DNA from: Helicoverpa zea
Taxonomy: Eukaryota > Arthropoda > Insecta > Lepidoptera > Noctuidae
Length of the DNA: 64,000 nucleotides
NCBI RefSeq assembly: GCF_022581195.2
Contig: NC_061466.1
Span: forward strand, 6,758,001-6,822,000
Reading direction: 5' to 3'
Positions 56,601 through 64,000 of the stretch are shown here, one piece after another. Positions within the stretch are counted from its first letter, which is position 1. Each line of letters begins with the position of its first letter. The notes under the pieces are model-generated. The model worked only from the letters and a program-made list of their open reading frames with translations. It was not told the DNA's origin and did no database searches. Made by a program: the position numbers and the translations under genes.

Positions 56601-59600
56601 CACGATCCTCTCGTGTCGGTCAGGGACGTGACAAAACACTTTGCGTACTCTTGTTAAGTCCCGTCGTTGCACATAGATTGGAAACACAGTTTCCCCAGCG
56701 GATATAGGAGACGTGTGCTGTTTTTCTTTATTGGACGAATGAAACTTTGAGTCACGGAGATCCGCGCACTTAAACACGCGCGACGGGAGATTGGAGTTTG
56801 CTGAATATCGTTGTTGAGGGTTGTGCGTGAAATAATTGGTACACAGCAATTTCGCATGAAAAGTCTAGCTAATGAAGTTCAACTGTAATTTTGAAAGTAA
56901 CATAATAATTATGTACGAAAATACGCTATACAATATGAAGGTTTACAAATGGCTAGACGGAGGCGTACTGACGTGTTCGTGTTTTGTCGTCGCGTTGAGC
57001 TGGCGCGACAATTTACCAGGTCGACGTCATTTTTTGCGTAATGACACTATCTACGTCAGTCGGCTTCCGCCAGCCTTATTCACGGCTTCCCGACGATGGG
57101 TAATTTTGGTGTAGCCTGGTGTAAGGCGGCACAGAGCGCCGGATTTACTGTTCTGGTTTTTAAGTAATGAGGTGCTAAAATGTAGGTTGTGTTTTGATCG
57201 TTGCTGCAAATATCTTATGCCTGTAAATAAGATGTGTATTTATGTAGTAATAAAGTTTCGAATATAACAGTGCTTTTTCTACATTATTTATTTAGATATC
57301 TATAACTTTATCATAAAAAATTGTGTGACGAAATAGTTTAGAGCTTTCAAACTACAGTTTTGGCAACCAACAACAAATTCAGGTTTCCACTTTATCTTGG
57401 CCTAACTCGGGTCCTAAGTAACAAAGATACATCAACATGTCAGCGTTCCATTATTCCCTGGACGAACCTATATGCGTGAACCTCCAAAGTTTATAGCGGC
57501 GGTATTTTACTCATAAATCTATAGAGGTCATCACGTCCCCTGAATCACTTTGTGACGTCATACTTTGCTTTTACACGACACTGATACCTACTAAAATTCT
57601 TTATGAAATTTGAGTAGCTAGAGGTAGAAAAGTGGGTGAGCGTACGAATATAGGCATTTATTTATAAACACTCAAGTGTCATGTTACATGTAGTTTCGCG
57701 AAAAAATCTTTAATTAAAACAGTCCTGAGAGACGACGACAATGTTTGCAATTTCATGTAATTATTACAAACAATTTTTGTGAGCTGCAAAAAATCTTTAG
57801 CTAAAGTGTGACGTAAGAGTTTGAACAGAAGTACAGCTATCCAGTTCAAGTAAAATGACTTCAGTTAAAAACAAAATGGGTTATTAGAGCGTACTTTACT
57901 TGCCACGGCTAAAGTTTAGACATTGACTTAAGTTACTTTGGACAGCTTTTGTACCAGTTAATTTTTAAAGGGTTAAAACATTGAAAAGATTTTTGTTGTT
58001 TTTGAGTGCCGCTTTATACTTCGAGAGAAAAGAAGAATAAATTAATATCGTACATTAATTATATGATATGATAAATTAACTTCATAATATATTTTGTGGG
58101 GATTTCAATATGTAAGACACAAGGTTTATTTAAATACTCACTTCCATTTGTGTTCCACATTTATATCAGGTAAGAAGCCAAAAGAGCTTACTTGGTATTT
58201 GTTGTAAGCGCCCATATATAGCGAACGGCGAATATAATCTCCGGGGAACTAATGCAAGGCACGTACTGTATTTCTACAGGTTCTCTTTGCAATGGTTTCT
58301 TATTTTTATTATCCATCCAGCTTATCGTTATAACCAATTTTGTATTCTTTATACAGGCAACTTTGTGTCCCGGCATTCGGCGCAAATTGCCGTATCGACC
58401 TCGAGAATTTCGCAGTCAAAAGAGCCGGCTGAATTATGTAGACTACGACGAGAGAAAATTGATATAAAAATTGCTCGTAAAGCATAAAATTAAAACGTGG
58501 ATCGCGGCGGACGGTGTTGCAACACGCTAAATACCTGTCGTATTTCAAGCGCCATCTGTCGGCGACGGCCCTGAGACTGCCGCTTTTAATTTATTAACCA
58601 ATTTGCTGAACGCCCTGAACCGCGCTCCATTCCCGGTATTTTGTTTCTTGACTTAATAAATTTGGAGCCATAACCCGCCAACGCCATTATCATCACGCTG
58701 ATGACTAATTAGTATTAATCCTATAATTAACACATATTTATTCCGTTAATTTAAAAGGTGTCAACAAGAATTATAATATCACGTTATCATTCGTTTTGAA
58801 GAGCTTTGAATTGTTGAAGTCTTGTAAGAGGTGATGTTTTATGATAGTGAAGTGAGAAGTCTTTTACGCTTTTTGGAGTCTGTGAAAGGTAATTGTACAT
58901 GGAAGACTATTAAAGTTCCCCACTCACTCTCGCGGTTTTTAGAATACGTATACGACACTCGCTTCTTCGCGCGATATAAAATCGTTATGGCTTGTTACTG
59001 CGAGAATATATTGTCACTTAAAATGTTTACTGAGAGTCATCAACAACCCTTTATGGTTGGCTGAAATTTCAACATAATTACAAGGGCTTTTCATTCAAGA
59101 CGTAGGTATAATCTTATATTAGTACTTGTACAAGTCTAACCGCCCTGTTCTTAGTGCAGCAATAAAAAGTAATAGTTATGATAAAATCAAGACGTGACTT
59201 TCAGATTGAGCAAAGGATAACACAAAGAATAAATATGGAAATATTGTGAATGAATATATTATTAATATACGACAATTACCTACATTTCAATTTAGGTACA
59301 GAAGTCTAAAAGCAACAATTTAAAAAGTGGCTATTTATGAATAAATGTGAAATAAATATTAAATATACTGAGTTCATTTCATTATAAGTACTTTTAAAAC
59401 AAATTTCTACGAAACGAACATATCAGAGTAATTCGTAATTTATTTAATTAATCTGGATCATATTATGTATTTGAAAATTCTCAATATATTTGCGAAATTA
59501 TTTACAAATATTTTCAAACAACAAATTATTTTCCATATAACACGGTATTTTCACTTTTATAATAATATTCATAAAATTTTATCACGTCTTCGCGAATACA

Positions 59601-62600
59601 TACGCAGAAACTGCGAGAACTTGCAAACTTTTAAGTTGTTCGCAATTTGTATGAGAACAAACAATTTTATTTTTCCTTTTGACTTATTTTTAGGTATGAG
59701 TAAATCAAAATAAGATAAAAATATGACTGCTAGGCTTTCTAGGTTTCGTTTTACATGTTGTTATGGTAAAATTAAATTTAATTTTGAATATGGTACCTAA
59801 ATAATTTTTGCACGAAATTTCCATGAAAAACTTAAGTTGGTAGGCATAAAATAAAAACAAATATAATCTGAAATAATTAATAGCTATACGTCTAATCGAG
59901 TAAACTAATAAGCTCTAATCTTAGTAGGGCTTTAGGCACACTGATCCGTTTTGGTATAACAATCCCACAATGTAGAATATAGATCAAAGCAATAAATTGC
60001 TTGACTGTGACAGTTCCTAGAATGACCGCAAAGGCATGAATTCCTAGAAATCACACAAACGGATATTAACTAGAGGGTGACAACAGAGTTCACATGTCCC
60101 ACAGACTGTCTGGATTTCGACATAGAAAGGGATGGTGCTATTAGTACTACATAGCTTTATTCTTATCTAACATTGCTTAGATATCTATGACATACGTAAG
60201 TTTAATAGGTAATGATGTTGACAGTACTCGGAACTCCAATACCATGAAATTAGACATATGTACAAATGTACATAGTGTGTAATTATGGGCAACTAATTTT
60301 AATAGGTAAACACGAGCCCTGGCCATTTTGACTGGTTGAGCAGTAGTGCATTTAGAAGTGTTTAATATTAAGTTCACTCGAAATAACTCTGGTTTTCTGA
60401 AGTTAGATGGTATTTGATATTATATAAAGGTATGACACCTTTTTCTTTTCCTGAAGTTTCTGCCGAATTGCACAAATAAGTTAATATACGTACAGGACGC
60501 AATAAAAACCGTCATTACAAAACAGACCAGAGGCGCGAATTTAATCATGAAACTCTAACTATGTATTCAGAGTTTGAGAATTGAAAATCGTACCTAGTTA
60601 GAATTTATTGAATGAAATTATAACACTATACTTTTAATGCAAAAATTCATAAAGCACTATTATTGCCTGTAACATTAGATCGTAAACAGGCCACCGCGTG
60701 TGTTCACAAGTTTCAAACGTATGGCTCTCGCATATAGCGAAATTTGCAACAAGGAGCCTGTAAGCAACTGTCGAACAAATATGTTTAGTTTGCAGTGTTA
60801 CGAACATACGTCATAGATTAACCTATTTTGTAACTTAAGTATAGTTTGGACTGTACAGTTCCTATAAGTACCTACAGCTATAATCAAAGAATCTTATCAG
60901 GGATAAATATTACCTTGTTTTATTCTTTTCATGGTATTTACAGATAATAATTAATATCTGTTCTAGAAAATCCATCATTTTTCTAGGTACCTATGATCTT
61001 CAACTTCTTCTTAGAGTTCATTAGAAGCTCCCTTGACAACTTAGCTTCGATAACGTAGTCTAGCCGACTAATCCTTTCGCCACGATGGTAAACGGTTTTT
61101 AATTATGCAAATCCTGTAAGCAAATTATTTTACTAGGTACTGGGTTTAACCGTCATAAAAAAGATTGACTTATTTTTTTATGATTATTTTCCAAGCGTTT
61201 AACCTTATTTAAGGCTGTATATCCAAATATTCCATAATTACCTCAGATAAGTCAGAATTTGATTTGCACAAAAAAATGACGTTCCTTCAAAATTTTCCAA
61301 GAATAGACTTTAATCAGTAAAAAATAATGACACAGCTTCGTAATTCTACGACAACAATTTGGTACGAGACACTCACCCCGTCCACAATAATTGTCTTGTT
61401 AGTCTGTAATTAAATAATAGACGATATCTATTACAAATTAATGGCGGGAATATTGCGCGAACGTACTGCAAACGTCCTCGGTAATCCAATATCGGTCTTA
61501 GCGATAAATTTACAAGTTATTGCATATTCATTACATTGAAATCTAGCCTCATTTTATTGGACCTCAGATGGTATACGAGCTGTAGCTTTATTTGTATTTT
61601 ATTTGATACTGCACGATGAGTATGGATGTTTCAGAGAGTTGATGGGCTTCAGAAAGGAGAGATTGAATGATTTAAGACCTACACATAAAATCTAGAATGA
61701 TATGAAAAACATACAGTATATTCGTGTATCGAATGCATGTTTGAAGTTTGTATCATAAGTCATACTGGGTTAGTAAAACAAATTCCATTGCTTCGTTTTC
61801 CTTTTGTGTTAAATAAAAACGCATCAAAAGCAATTTCTGAAGCCGAATATGCTCTAAATCCAGAAAGGCTTAACATCGGCAGAGGTGCTCTCGGTAGTGA
61901 GTGTCACGCCCGAAGCGGATTGGGGGGATTTTCCGATTTTCCGACACAACGCCACGGCTGCTGTTGCTCCAGCCTCGATTTTCCGCCTCTCGAATAGGGA
62001 CCAAGGTTACCCAATATACCGAACAGATGGCTTGTTGTTAACCTAAAAAATACAATTTCAAATTCGCTGTCAATAAAAATATTTAAACAATTCAGCTAAC
62101 ACCGGATTTAGAACGCGGAAAATGCGAGTTGAGAAATTGCAAACAATAGGTTTTTTGGAGCGAGCTACATGCTTATAAGCCTTACACTTTCCTCGTTTTT
62201 ATTAAATATGGAGTGGATTTATTCCCAGAGGTGAGCCACTTAACTGTATCTTTCTACTTAATATTTCTCGCGAAAAGGTAGCGCAGACTGCTCCAATAAA
62301 CGTTAGCAACGCCTCCGACAAGCAACAATAAAAGCTCAGAAACCTCTTATTAAATACGCGGCACCCTTACAAAGCAACTATCGAACAATGAAAATGGAAA
62401 TATAGCGTAAACGAAACAATGCTTATACGTAGTAGGGGTAATATTTTCCTTGGAGAGGAATTTTCTTTAACGAAATGTAGGAAATTAACAGTTAGTGGGG
62501 CCATAAAGCGGCCGACGCGACTTTGTAAGCATTGAGTGCTTTTGGCTATTAGGTTAACTCGTCCATTAACTACGCACAGATTCGGCGTCTCGTGTTGACT

Positions 62601-64000
62601 TTCTTGAATTGCTTATGTTCTGCCATTTTATTGGTCACGCCCACTACTTACTATCACGCGACTCCGTGACAAGAGTTTTACTATGTTTTTATTTCGCCGA
62701 GGGATTAAATTGCCTCGATACGCATTCGCAAAATGGTATTAGGAAACAGTTACCGAGAATCTCAAAATTCTATTTATGTACTTTGCAGCAGATAGGATTC
62801 TGTCTAAACTAATAACAATGTTTTGAAAGACATTGTTTTGAAAGGACTGTGTTAACAGTAGCAGTGTGGTTTCTAAGTTTTGCAAACCGAATAATCTTTC
62901 CTATATTCATAAGTTTATACATGTATAAAGAAACTTTGTATGGCTACGAAGATCTTTAGCTCAAAAAATAAATATTTAATTAAATAAAATAACTTTTGTT
63001 TGTTAACTTCTTCTAGCTTATGAATAAATTTAGCGTAGGAGATAACTAACAGTCTAGTCTAGACAATGAATCACAATATCTGATGTAGACGAACTAATTG
63101 CTTTTTTAAGAAGTAATTATATGACAGCTAAGATCCTATCTAAGAACTTTAGATGTCGTAAAGAACATAAAAGTTTGAATGTTCACTGGCATACTTATCG
63201 ACTACACAGTCACAGAACCGACAAACCAAATACTACATATAAACTGTGCGGTAAAGTATCAAAGTTTTATACCGACTCGGAAACATGTCGAGCAGCAAAT
63301 ATTTCGAAGCAACAGAAGTTCACACTCTTTACCAAAACATTCATGTCAAGAGGCGAAGTTAGCAGGAACGTCGCGTTGACTGAGGATAAATAAAGGAGGA
63401 ATGCAAAGATCCGCACGAGAACGTTTCGCAGCCGCTAGTGACGTCCCGCGGGATTCGTTCCGAGCGCCGCATTCGATTGTACCTAAGCAGAATTGATACA
63501 TTTACGACTTCCATACACACATTTTTGGTCGTAAAACTAAATGGAACCATTTTTTGCTGAATTCAATTTGAAATACGAGTTCTTACCGTCCATTTTCATT
63601 TGGGCACTCAAGTATTACAAAAATAATCCGTGCACATCGAAAAATGCTATGAAAATAATTTAATAAATCATTCATCGATTTCAAGAATTAAGTCGACTTA
63701 AAATAGAATTTAATTTGAAACTTTTCTCATATTTTCCAACGGCGTTATATTTAGAAACGTTGCGGTTAAATTTATCGTAAAAGTGACACCCAATATAATA
63801 ATGATGAATTGGGTAAATTAAATTCGCAGCTATCCGAATTGATTATTGCCTTGGCAACCACACTGACTGACCTTTAAGTAAAAGGTCATTCGTCAATTAA
63901 TCCTGAATTGTTTTGATAATTTTGACACCCGAGAAGACAATTCAATTTAGCAGTTTGAGTCAACTTTAAGGGTAAAGCTTGCCACTACAATATCCATTTA
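50603..64000. other. 13.4-kb gene-free stretch
   Basis: No gene, tandem array or recognisable element was found. Frames here are short and match no family. GC-richer islands stand out near 52520-52930, 53970-54230, 56380-56860, 57000-57160, 58490-58720, 61860-62000 and 63395-63480. A 14-bp palindrome CGGTGGCGCCACCG lies at 54155-54168. These could be host enhancers, insulators or old repeats; this cannot be decided from one sequence. Confidence 0.45.

Overview
The window reads as nuclear DNA from an insect, most likely a moth or butterfly. The basis is its AT-rich, gene-poor background and several repeat types common in lepidopteran genomes: short A^T-inserted Helitrons ending in CTAG, a tRNA-headed SINE, an RTE tail ending GEAYVQQWTSYG, and a CR1-type LINE ending in a TTTTGA microsatellite. 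No host protein-coding gene, rRNA or genuine tRNA gene could be supported. Every long open frame belongs to a mobile element.

Layout. 1-5235: an OTU-containing Helitron (Helitron2/Helentron type) on the minus strand. Its replicase reads open for 1431 codons and leaves through the left edge before the helicase. 9966-11453: a terminal-inverted-repeat element, apparently non-autonomous, packed with a CATTGCCGTGG-like motif, partly in trios at exact 21-bp spacing, and hosting an RTE tail and a CA microsatellite. 11985-15833: a seemingly full-length single-ORF retrotransposon with a restriction-like endonuclease (R4/Dong-like), flanked by an 11-bp direct repeat. 19366-21090: eight tandem ~118-bp units rich in ATGGC cores, then a pair of 145-bp inverted arms. 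24160-30140: SINE and LINE fragments, a complete SINE with a 17-bp target duplication, two short Helitrons in opposite orientation, and the 3' end of an unidentified element. 30676-50602: three copies of one MITE-like family, one of them split by a 5'-truncated SINE. 41750-47093: a CR1-type LINE with intact ORF1 and ORF2. The last 13 kb contain nothing recognisable.

Functionally this is a layered record of insertions. Two LINEs and the Helitron replicase have uninterrupted reading frames and may be young. The SINEs, MITEs and short Helitrons depend on enzymes encoded elsewhere. The long spacers hold scattered GC-richer islands that could be host regulatory sequence, but this cannot be judged from one sequence.
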